Source of the DNA: Sporisorium sorghi | Taxonomy: Eukaryota; Basidiomycota; Ustilaginomycetes; Ustilaginales; Ustilaginaceae | Length of the DNA: 32,641 bases | Assembly: GCA_023212695.1 (NCBI GenBank) | Contig: JALCCG010000243.1 | Span: 1-32,641, forward strand | Direction: 5' to 3' | Shown: in pieces, positions 1 through 8,823 of the stretch | Layout of the letters: every line of letters starts with the position of its first letter | Numbering within the stretch: the first letter of the stretch is position 1 | Made by a program: the position numbers and the translations under genes | Notes under the pieces: model-generated | What the model saw: only the letters and a program-made list of their open reading frames with translations | The model's database searches: none | What the model was told of the DNA's origin: nothing

Positions 1-75
1 TAACCCTAACCCTAACCCTAACCCTAACCCTAACCCTAACCCTAACCCTAACCCTAACCCTAACCCTAACCCTAA
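1..75. repeat. Telomere repeat (TAACCC)n, left chromosome end
   Basis: Twelve perfect copies of TAACCC plus a final TAA begin at the first base. This is the C-rich strand of the TTAGGG telomere repeat used by vertebrates and many fungi, including smuts. It is at the outer edge in the orientation expected for a left chromosome end, so the window starts at a real telomere. There are no degenerate copies; unique sequence follows directly. Confidence 0.97.
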
Positions 76-721
76 GAGCATGCCATGCCAGGTGAGAGGA
101 GTGACGACGGCGGTGCGATGGAATTGTCCTGCACCTGACAACGAGCGCTGGCTTTTCAACGGCGAATGTGACAGCTCAGACCGGCTTGCTAGGTGCTGAG
201 AATCCTGTGTGTGGAAAATGCAAGGCAAGTCTTTATTTAAAAGCGAGGTTTGCTGCTCGCCTATCGGTGTCACGACGATGAGGCCTTGGGCTGCGCTGCG
301 TACCATCATGTTAGATCAGGAGAGCACAGCGGGGAATGTCCTGGTCCGCCTTGCAGTCTAGTCTGGTGGTAGCCGTCGTTGGCAAGGTCAAGAGGCTCAG
401 ACGCGAAAGGAAGCCGCGTCGAAGTGCTACAGGAATGTCAAACAACGGTTGTCAGAGCTCGTAAGCCTTGTCTATCGCTGTCACGCATCGATGGCAATGT
501 TCGGGTGCGAAACAAGCTTGTCAAGTCAGGCTCTGAACCACATGCTGCACGCCTACAGAGCTGAGTTTCGCAGTTCGGTAGGCTCTGGAAGAAGAATGGA
601 AGCCGATCCGGAGAACAGCACCCTGTGAGGGTTCTAGAAGGCGGATCGTCTGACAGCCGACCCACAATCCACATTTACAGCTCCGCTTGGCAAGCAAGCT
701 GTGCTGATCGCTCTGACAACC
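76..721. other. Subtelomeric unique sequence, no gene recognised
   Basis: About 650 bases between the telomere and the first gene-like sequence. Short open frames occur on both strands, but none has a recognisable domain or a coherent protein composition. I see no telomere-linked RecQ helicase frame, no tandem satellite and no transposon ends. Confidence 0.5.
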
Positions 722-2279
722 ATGTCTCGGTCCATCTTGCTACAGCACCTTCGACGCTGGGCATTCACGCCGAGTGTGGCATCGGTGGCGGCAGGCATCT
801 TGCATTCTGCTCAAATCTATCCTTGGTATAGGCTCTTCCTTGCCGAGTCTCAGCCATGGTATCTAGATCATGTTCCTCAAACACCCATCTCGCAGCAAGG
901 CGGCTGCTTCGTGCCCAGGAACGCAGCGATCAACTCCACTTCAAGTGAAGCTGATGTGCCGATCGGTTCCTTTGAACAGACGAACTTTGATCGAGACCGC
1001 TGCTTCCACTACGCCTCTCGCTTCGAGCCGTACTTGTCAGAAGCATGGGGAAACACGTACATCGACAAGATGCGAGCGCGACTCGGTCTGCAAGACAAGC
1101 CACTGATCACGAACGATCTTCTGTGGTACGCCAACCTACTAGCTGGGACGCAACCTCTGCTATATCCCCTCACACCGGGCTGGTCCAAGCTCTCCCCATC
1201 AAAGTCGTGCCCTGCACCTCAAAACAACGCAAGCCAGAGCATTCCAAGGAACTCAGAGGGCAAGAAGCCACGGACGGCGGTTGTTCTTCGCTGCTATCAG
1301 GACTTTGCATGGACGCAAGATGCGCTGCTGCACCTGCGCGCCCCTTGTCTGGGAACTGCGGACCGCGGATCTTCCCTTTGTCGTCGATGTACACCTTCTC
1401 CTCGAGGTCAAGAATGCTGCATCTCATGTCTCCATGTTCAGCGCGTCCGGACGCAAGACCATTCTTCGAGGCACCGTGCCCATCGAGTTCTGGTCTATGG
1501 TCTCCCTGTGGAGCGAGAAGGAGATGACATTGCGCTATCCCCTGTACGGTGACTTCCGGGTTGGAATCGATGCCGCCGGCTCGTACCGTGGCTGCTTGCT
1601 TGCTTGCGTTGCAACGCTTTGCAGTCGAGCACCCCGAGTACGACAGCGTTGTCAATTGGGAGATGGATACGCGCTTCACTCACACGTATGACCGCCTCTT
1701 GGAGAGTCCGTCCACGCTTACGCCTATCAGCAGAGTGCGCAGACGTACACCCGTTGGCCCGTTCAAGGCATCGTCCAGGAGACGACGCGAGATGCTGATG
1801 AGGTCTGCAGGAACAAAAGCGCCGACGTGATTGTCTTCTCGCCCGTTCGGGATCCACGAGATTCAGGCTGGTACTGGGAGTACGACGTGCAAGGATACCC
1901 CAGCGTGCGGTCGACGCCACGCGCTGCGTCTGTCGGCACCAATCTGTGGCTCAGCAGGCGAGCCATCTTGGCATTGGAGAACGTTACAGCTGATCAACAG
2001 CAGTCGCTCTTTTGCGAGGCGATGGCGCCCAGTCTCATCTTCGGCTCGACAAATCTCTCCGTCCTCGGCAGGTGAAGATCTCTGTGCGCAGCAGTTGAAG
2101 CTGGTTCACTATCCTCACCCCGTCGCTTTCAAGTATCAAGCTACGCCAGCCGAGCTCGACCGACTGCTCAACCCAACGACGGCAGTCCTATCCAAGCGCT
2201 CAAGGACACCTCGTACTACTATGCCTCCTCCATTGCGGGCCAGATCTACAGACAGTGGCAGTCACAGGCGGACGCGTGA
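722..2279 (+). pseudogene. DUF3405-family protein, frameshifted (probable pseudogene)
   Basis: Family motifs of the fungal DUF3405 proteins appear in the right order but in changing frames. The first frame from the ATG at 722 holds RTAVVLRCYQDFAWTQDALL (about 1274-1333). The next holds PIEFWSMVSLWSEKEM (about 1477-1524), then EYDSVVNWEMDTRF, then VFSPVRDPRDSGWYWEYDV, then LVHYPHPVAF, and finally YYYASSIAGQIYRQW ending at TGA 2277-2279. Frame changes are needed near 1345 (in a GCGCCCC run, +1), 1600 (one extra GCTT unit), 1707 (-1), 2070-2095 (+1) and 2175 (-1). None looks like an intron, since the conserved text continues almost without loss. DUF3405 proteins are uncharacterised fungal proteins, some with an N-terminal membrane anchor; a hydrophobic stretch near the start fits this. 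Neighbouring genes have clean frames of up to 5 kb, which favours real decay, though poor consensus quality near the telomere is possible. Confidence 0.75.
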
Positions 2280-2819
2280 AGCTTCGAAGGATCTGCGAGC
2301 TGCTCGAGGCCCTGCCAGACCTAACACAAAAGCGCAAATGTTGGCAAGCGGGGTGTTATGAAGCGTCCAGATGCACGATGTGTGTGTGTGTGTTGCCTTC
2401 GACAGGAGCAAAGTCGCGCATGCCTCGCTCCTCGCTCGCCGACTCGTCTCGGAACACGGAGGGACACCAACACTGACACCAACACCTCTCTATCTATCCC
2501 TCTTCCCCTTTCAGCACATCCGAGCCTGCATTGCAGATTACACCACCACCGTCTCGCTCCGTCATTCTCGGATCCTCCTCTCCTTCTACGTACAGTCCTT
2601 GCAGCTGCTTCCTCCCCTTTCCCACTCCTTTTAACTTCATCGCTCGTTATCGGATCCCGCGTCAAGGGCACCTTCAGACCCGACTTGGCGGCATTGACAG
2701 CGTGTCGCACACATCTTGCCTCTAGACAGCTGTGCTCTCGCGATGCAAGTCGTCGCCATTCCCCGCTGACCATCGCGCCGATTACGCTCAGCACTACGAT
2801 CGCCTCTGCCCGCTAGGCA
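2280..2819. promoter_or_regulatory. Upstream region of the KAR9-like gene
   Basis: 540 bases between the DUF3405 relic and the next start codon. It holds a short TG run near 2378-2391 and then a long C/T-rich stretch with CACC and CTCC words (about 2460-2640), typical of a fungal promoter and 5' leader. No conserved protein or RNA gene is visible. The promoter role is inferred from position. Confidence 0.4.
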
Positions 2820-5800
2820 ATGCTCAGCACGATGCAGTCGCACGAAACCAGCTTCACTCCCAACCAGAGCCACGACTCGCCCGCGTCTAGCATCGTGACG
2901 CCGAGCTCACCTTCAGCGAGACGGGCCGCTCATGCTCGGTCTGCATCCATCTTGAGCTCCAGCAGCAGTGTCTCGTGAGTATAGACTCCGACTACGTGCA
3001 GATCAGGACCGCTCTCTCTCTCTCTCTCTCTTGCTAACAGATCTTCCCTGATTTTGGCCTCTCCTTGGTACTCTACAGCATTCCCTCGCGATCGTCTTCC
3101 GTCATGATGAGCCCAGCAGCGGTACCTGCGCGCAATTCGTCCATCGTCAATTCGCCGAGCAAGAGCCGACTCCAGAACGCCGCCCCTCGTCAAGGACTGC
3201 CTCTCACCGCCTCTGATCTGGCTGATACCATCGCCTCGTTGACTCTGGCCGACAAGCCCGTCCCTGCTTCAGCGAATGCGCTCAGTGAGGCAACAGCAGA
3301 TGCTAGCCTCGATGCTGGACATGATTCGAGCCGCGACGACCACGATGACCTACGAACGCCTCAGCCGTCTTCCGGCTTCTTTGCACCTCCCTTTCCACCA
3401 TCTCAAGCAGGGCTGGCAAGCGCGCTTGCAAAGTCTTGGCCAGAGCTCGGCTTTCGCCAGGCGGACCTACTCGAGATTGGCGACGAGATTGGCGATGCCC
3501 ACGATGCGATCCAGATCATCCAAGGCCACCTCTTCTCAGTTCAAGAGCAGCGTCATGGCAGCAAGGCCGGCCTGCGTGCTGATATGAGCCTTGATCCGGC
3601 AAGGCATGTCGAGTCTGGCGATATCAAAAGCTCTCCAGAAGGAGCCTCGCTCGGAGGCATCGATCTGTCCCTCATGCAGCTCGATGAGAAGCTCGAAGCC
3701 CTTTCGCGCTCCATGCAGCAGCTCGAGGTGCGTCTGGCCGATCTGCGCGACCCATCCGCCGACGCAGCTGATGCCGACGCCGGCGATACTTCGATCATCG
3801 ACAAGGAGATGAGCGGCTGGCAGGCGCGCGCCCGTCGCAGCAGCATCGGCAGCATCGACAGCCTGGGCAGCTTCGACGACATGGCGCTGCCCGGCTTTGC
3901 GCCTGCTCTGACGTCGCGTGCTCTACGCGTCAAATACGACGACCTCTGCTCCGAGTGGGCCTCGGTCCAAGAGGAGGCGGACGCGCTCAAGAAGGAGCTC
4001 GCTGACGACAAATACCTCGACGTCTTCCGCTCAATCAGCACGCAAGCCGAAGGCATGATGGACAGCCTCGACAAGGCGGTCTCGCTGTGCAACACTTTCG
4101 TCTCCCAAGTGCAACGCGACCACCTCGCCGGCAAGCTGCAGCGTGCAGCCGCGGCTGAAGATGACCTCGAGGCCGACTACGACATCCAAGCCAAGCACGA
4201 CGAGCTCGTCGCGCTGACAAAGACGTTTGGCGTCAAAAAGTCGTACTACGTGCCTGCGTGTCAACAGGTGCTTCATACTCTCGAAAAGGGATGCAAGGAG
4301 CGGCAGACCGCCAATGGGACCGTGCTGCGCCGCCTCTCGGATCTGCGCTCTCGCTGGCGCAACTTGCGCGAGGAGCTGAGCAAGACCGAAAGGGACCTCA
4401 AGCGTATGGAAGCGCTCTTCCGGCGTGTGCGCTCCGACAGCAGCGGTTCGTCGATCGCCAACGACGTGGCGGCGAGTCCAGCGACGTCCGTAGCGAGTCT
4501 GCCGCCGCTTCCCTCCAAGTTGCGAACCAGCGCGTCAGTGCAGTCGGGATTGGGCTTGGGGACGCCAAGTCGCGCTTCGGCACTGTCCTCTCGCAACACG
4601 CCGCCGTCGTCGTCCTCTTCATCTTCGCGCATCGCCAGCGGTCCGAGTCGCCTGTCGAGCTCCTCGTCGATGGGATCCAACTTGCCCAACACACCGCCCG
4701 CAGCTGGAACTCCACAGCGATTGAGGCGCATCTCTGCAACGGCAGAGTCGCTCGGAGTGCACAGTCAGCCCGTCTCGACTCCGCCGCGAGCTGGCATGGG
4801 AAGGCAGCTCGAGGTGCCTCGGTCAGTACCCGTCCAGCGCGCAGGAGGCAGACCGATCGTTGGTTCAGTATCGCCATCAGCTGTCGACAGCCCGATTCGC
4901 AATCGTGCTACATCCATGGCCAATGCTGCGACTGGCGCGGTGGAGAAAGGTGTCCTCGGTAGGTCGCCCGGGGCAGCAAGACCGATGTCGATCGTGGGCA
5001 GTCGTAATGCAGCCGTCGGTCGCGACGTGTCAGGCACACCGAGCCGCCCTCCTCCGTCGAGTTTCAAGTCGTCGTGGCACGACCTCGAGACGACAGGTAG
5101 CAATCGGACCCGCACCGCCCAGCCGCAGTCGATGACGCGTTCGCAGTCGCACGTCGTGTGGCCGTCCGGCTCGGAGGCTTCAAAAGCGGACCAGGACTTG
5201 GACGATTCGATCGAGTATCTCAAATTCAACGGAGGCTCGTCACCATCGCGCCCAGCATCTTCGGCAGGTCAATACTACCGTCCGCCGTCCGCGCAGGGGA
5301 ATGTGGGGGATGCCGAGTCCAGGAAGCGGGATTCGCTGATCCCTCGCCTGGCGGTACGGAGCTCGGATGCCAACCATACGCCAAGTCGCCCAGGATCGGC
5401 CATGTCGCAAGCGTCGTCGTCGACGCCGATGCAGTACATGGGCGCATCGAGGCTGAGCATGCAGACGCCCGAGCCTGCCATCGTTGCCAGAGCGCAGAGG
5501 CTGAGCATGTACGCGCGTGCGCCTTCGACGGGCGTCGCGGGCACGGGTGTTACGCCGAGCAAGCGAGCGAGCAAGCCACCGCCGACGCGGCGCAGTGCTG
5601 CACTGTCTTCTGGCCGTGCCACGCCCTTGTCCGCGGCGGCGCTGGCGTCACTGCCGGCAGCTGAGCCAGGCTCGTCGTTGAGAAGGTCGAGCATTTCGAA
5701 CCTTCGATCGCTGAACAGTGGACGCACCACGCCGACGTTCAGCGACAATGGATCTGTCGGCGGCATGTCAACAGGCACGTGGTACGGCCCCGGCAGAGGC

Positions 5801-6199
5801 GCAAGGGGAGTGTCAGGAGCAGGATCGAGGATCGGATCTGGATCGGTGGCTGGAAGCAGTTACGGTGCGACGGGTGCGATCGAGCAGTACCGCCCCAACC
5901 CGAACGACGCGCTGGATGTCGAGGTGGCGGCGATCTGCAACGGGCTGGGCGTGGCGTTGGAGCGCATCGACGCGCCGCTTCCTCGTGGCGTGAGGCTGGA
6001 GGAAGGGCCGGGTAAAGATAATCGAGCGCAGTACGAGATCGGTGGGCGGAAGATGGCGTGTCGCCTGCTGGAGCTGCATCGGCCGGCGGGCAGCGCTGGA
6101 GCGAGAGCGGGGACGAAGGCGAAGAAGATCCTGGTGCGTGTGGGTGGAGGATGGCAAGATCTTGAACAGTGGCTGCTTGGGCGGCTCAGCTCGATCTAG
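2820..6199 (+). CDS. KAR9-like protein with C-terminal GAS2 microtubule-binding domain
   Basis: Two exons, 2820-2974 and 3079-6199, give 1091 residues. The intron (GTGAGT...CTACAG, branch CTAAC at 3034) restores the frame exactly (155 nt, phase 2), so I chose the ATG at 2820 over a later start. Residues about 245-500 are helical, with coiled-coil-like heptads and blocks such as KYDDLCSEWASVQEEADAL and YLDVFRSISTQAEGMMDSLD, resembling the KAR9 family. Residues 500-990 are Ser/Pro/Arg-rich and disordered, with an SLIP (SxIP) motif at 804-807. Residues about 993-1091 form a clear GAS2/GAR domain: QYEIGG, then ILVRVGGGWQDLEQWL. GAS2 domains bind microtubules, and Kar9 links EB1 (Bim1) at microtubule plus ends to myosin for spindle and nuclear positioning. 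The GAS2 call is strong; the KAR9 call rests on pattern resemblance. The neighbour on the right is convergent. Confidence 0.8.
2975..3078 (+). other. Intron of the KAR9-like gene with CT repeat
   Basis: A 104-nt intron with donor GTGAGT, a (CT)n run at about 3012-3031, branch site CTAAC at 3034-3038 and acceptor CTCTACAG. A nearer AG at 3039-3040 lies just after the branch site and would break the frame, so the 3078 acceptor is the working one. Confidence 0.75.
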
Positions 6200-6407
6200 A
6201 GAGTTGTAGCCTGAGTCTAGAGCAAATGCGTAGAGGGTTCCACGCTGACAGTGCGCCCTGCACGAGGTTTGTGTGATCAAGAGACAGGGCAGTGGCAAGA
6301 AAGGAGCGAGACAAGGGAAGAGTGTGAGAATGGCAAGGGCAGGTGGAATTGGAGAATGCGGTACAAGTACAAATGAGGTCAAGGTGATGTTTTGTTTGGA
6401 TCGCTGA

Positions 6408-7207
6408 TCAAGGAGCAGCGGACAATGGAGCCGACTCGATGCTATCAAGACGCTGCCGGTGGATCCTGAGCTGGTCGATCTGGTGCTGGAGCGAGTTGAG
6501 GTCGATCTTTTCGAATCTCCTCTCGCGCGGCGTGCCTGCAGGCAGAGGGAACGTGGTCTCCGGGTTGGGCGAGACGGCAATGTACCTGCGACGCTGCTTT
6601 TTGGAAGAAGGGTGAGGAGTGGTGGTGAGCTCCTTGGCGTGGAAGTGGGTCGGAGTGAGCTTCTTGATGGGAAGCTTGACGCCCGAAGGCAAAGTGGCAG
6701 CTGCGGTGACAGGCGATGCTGAAGTCGAGGCGGCATCGGCATAGCAGAAGTGGACGTAGCCCGGAGCAGTAGCAAAGATGGTGTGGTCTTTGCCGATGGC
6801 GGCGTTGGGACCGGGATGCCACGAGGTGCCGCGCTGCCTGAAGATGATCTGACCGGGGTAGACGATTTGGCCTGTCATCGTAGCATAGCATCGAGTGATG
6901 AATTGTAGAGGTCTGCATTAGTACACCAGCTTGCATTGGCTGAAGTTGCTTCAAGTCGGTAATGATACATACCTGTCTGCTTCTTGTAGCCCAGACGTTT
7001 ACCGGGCGAGTTGCGGTTGTTCTTGGTGGAGCCACCACCACGCTTGGTCGAGTTACGCGTCTGAATGGAACCGCCGAATGCAAAGGCAGGGAGGATAGGA
7101 GATGAGGCTGCGATGCTGGTAGAGGCGATGGCGAGCGAGGCAGGGGCACGTGATGCCGCGATGGCAGTTCGCCTGAGCAGAGAGGAGGTTGCGCCGGTGA
7201 GCATCAT
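6408..7207 (-). CDS. MRP7: Mitochondrial large-subunit ribosomal protein bL27m
   Basis: Two exons on the minus strand, 7207-6973 and 6871-6408, encode 232 residues. The intron (GTATGT...GACAG, 101 nt, branch TACTAAT) joins LGYKKQT to [16 protein letters not shown] without loss, as in bacterial L27. The L27 core spans residues about 47-122: a basic Gly/Asn stretch ([21 protein letters not shown]), the RQRGT strand and the [11 protein letters not shown] end. The first ~35 residues from ATG 7207 are rich in Ala, Ser and Arg with no acidic residues, a good mitochondrial targeting peptide. An upstream in-frame start at 7297 would prefix a less suitable leader. bL27 sits near the peptidyl-transferase centre. 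The roughly 110-residue C-terminal extension after the core is common in fungal mitoribosomal versions. It is divergent from TIM23. Confidence 0.92.
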
Positions 7208-7797
7208 CGCCAGATCGCACTTGGAAGGATTGGCTGTCGTTCGATCAGGGAGGTCGTGATGGACGAGATGCAAGTGCTGAGCAGGGCGACGAAGCAAGAA
7301 GCGAATCCTTTTCTCGCAGAGCCAAAATCTGAGTCGGATTCGTCACTTGTGTGCGGAAAAAGTAATGCTGACTAAGCTAGCTCAGACGCGCCCGCCCACA
7401 AAAAGTTGAAAAAATCAGAAGAAACTGAGCTTGAACTGCTCCTTTTTTCTCTCTTTTTTTTTTTTCGGCTCGGAACGCGGCGGAATCTTGAGAGAAAAGA
7501 GGATTCGGTGTGGATGAGGAAATTGACATTTTCTTTTCTTTTTTTTTTTTTTCTTTTTTTTTTTTTTTTGGGCTCTCTGTTCGCTGTTCGCTGTGGTGTG
7601 CTCAGCAAGGATGAGTCGAGTTGAGGGGCGTCGAATTCTCCACACTTCGTCCTTCTTGCCATCATCGCCATCATCACCATCATCAACCTACACTGGCCGT
7701 CCTCGAACACCTACGGCCCATTGCTCCCAACTGCACGGCTCTTTCTTGTTGGACACCGCCTCTACGGACGAACATCACCTCATCATACCTAGCCATT
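7208..7797. promoter_or_regulatory. Shared divergent promoter region of bL27m and TIM23
   Basis: 590 bases separate the start codons of two genes for mitochondrial proteins on opposite strands. It contains a long T tract (7530-7569, interrupted by two C) and a shorter one near 7451-7465, then a CATCATCAC-rich leader before TIM23. Poly(dA:dT) tracts exclude nucleosomes in fungi, so this may serve both genes. No further gene is seen. The shared regulation is inference. Confidence 0.5.
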
Positions 7798-8568
7798 ATG
7801 GTCTGGCCTTTCTCTTCGAGTAAATCGGCGGATGCCTCGTCCTCCTCCTCGTCCGCACCGGCGCAGCAGCCCGCCTTTGAGGCCGTCGCACCTGCACACG
7901 CTCCCGCTCAGACCCCAGCTTCCGACAACCCAACCGACTACCTCCGCAGCCACACTTTCCAGCAGCCATCGTCGCCATCACTGTCCACATCGTCCTCCCC
8001 CCGTGGCGCCGAATACGTGCCCAATGCAGCGTCACTTCTGGCCGACTCATCACTCGATCTCGGTGCGCTGGGCCCGCTCGCCGGTTTGGGCAAGGGCGAT
8101 CTCGAATATCTGGACTTGACCGACGGAGCGCCGTCGAGCATGGAGGGCGCCCGCACCGCCGTCCCCTCGCGCGGTTGGTCCGACGACCTCTGCTACGGCA
8201 CCGGCACCACCTACCTCTCGGGCCTCGCCATCGGTGGCCTGCTCGGTGCTAGAGAAGGCTTCTTCCGCCCGCTGGGTGTCGACAACCCCACGTTCCGCCT
8301 GCGCCTCAATGCGGTGCTCAACCAGGTCACCCGCCGCGGCTCCTTCTTTGGCAACACGGCCGGCGTCGTCGCGCTCATCTACAATCTCGTAGATGCGTCG
8401 ATTGACGGCGTGCGCGGCAAGCACGACATTTACGGCGCGGTTGCGGCAGGTGGTATCTCGGGCGCCCTGTTCAAGTGCACTGCTGGTGTGCGTCCTATGG
8501 CCATGGCCAGCGTGATCATGATGGGGGCCGCTGCTACCTGGACCACCGCCAAGCAGTCTCTGCTTTGA
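7798..8568 (+). CDS. TIM23: Mitochondrial inner-membrane import channel subunit Tim23
   Basis: A single exon of 256 residues, starting at MVWPFSSSKS (ATG 7798). The frame stays open upstream, but that part is His/Pro-rich and looks like leader. Residues 1-100 are Ser/Pro/Ala-rich and hydrophilic, as in the intermembrane-space part of Tim23. A NPTDYLRSHTF block fits that region. From residue about 122, RGWSDDLCYGTGTTYLSGL begins the Tim17/22/23 domain, followed by Gly-rich membrane segments (GLAIGGLLGAREGF, NTAGVVALIYNLVDASIDGVRGK, AAGGISGALFKCTAGVRPMAMA). Tim23 forms the TIM23 complex with Tim17 and Tim50 and imports presequence proteins into the matrix. Length is slightly above yeast Tim23 (222). 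It is convergent with the downstream transcription factor gene, 255 bases between stops. Confidence 0.95.
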   Translation: MVWPFSSSKSADASSSSSSAPAQQPAFEAVAPAHAPAQTPASDNPTDYLRSHTFQQPSSPSLSTSSSPRGAEYVPNAASLLADSSLDLGALGPLAGLGKGDLEYLDLTDGAPSSMEGARTAVPSRGWSDDLCYGTGTTYLSGLAIGGLLGAREGFFRPLGVDNPTFRLRLNAVLNQVTRRGSFFGNTAGVVALIYNLVDASIDGVRGKHDIYGAVAAGGISGALFKCTAGVRPMAMASVIMMGAAATWTTAKQSLL

Positions 8569-8823
8569 AAGGTGTGACCGCGCCTTACAAGCTCTCACCA
8601 CGCCCGACAGTTTTCTACACACACCGCTCTGCCCCTCATAGACGCTTGTCCCTCTACCCAAAAGGTTTCAAAGCTCACGCTTGTCTACTCAGCTCCGATG
8701 CAGACTTTGCATATGTAACACTATCTCGAGCCCTGCTCGCATCTCTGAAATCTTCGCTCTGCTGACATCCATTCCAAATCCGGGTGGCATTGAAAAGCAT
8801 CCAAATTGAACGATGACATCGAC

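Noticed and set aside
2358..2816. 152-residue open frame upstream of the KAR9-like gene
   Set aside because: C/T-rich promoter-like DNA with biased Ser/Leu/Pro composition and no domain.
3031..3040. Alternative acceptor CTAACAG in the KAR9-like intron
   Set aside because: It breaks the reading frame and overlaps the branch site; the 3078 acceptor restores the frame.
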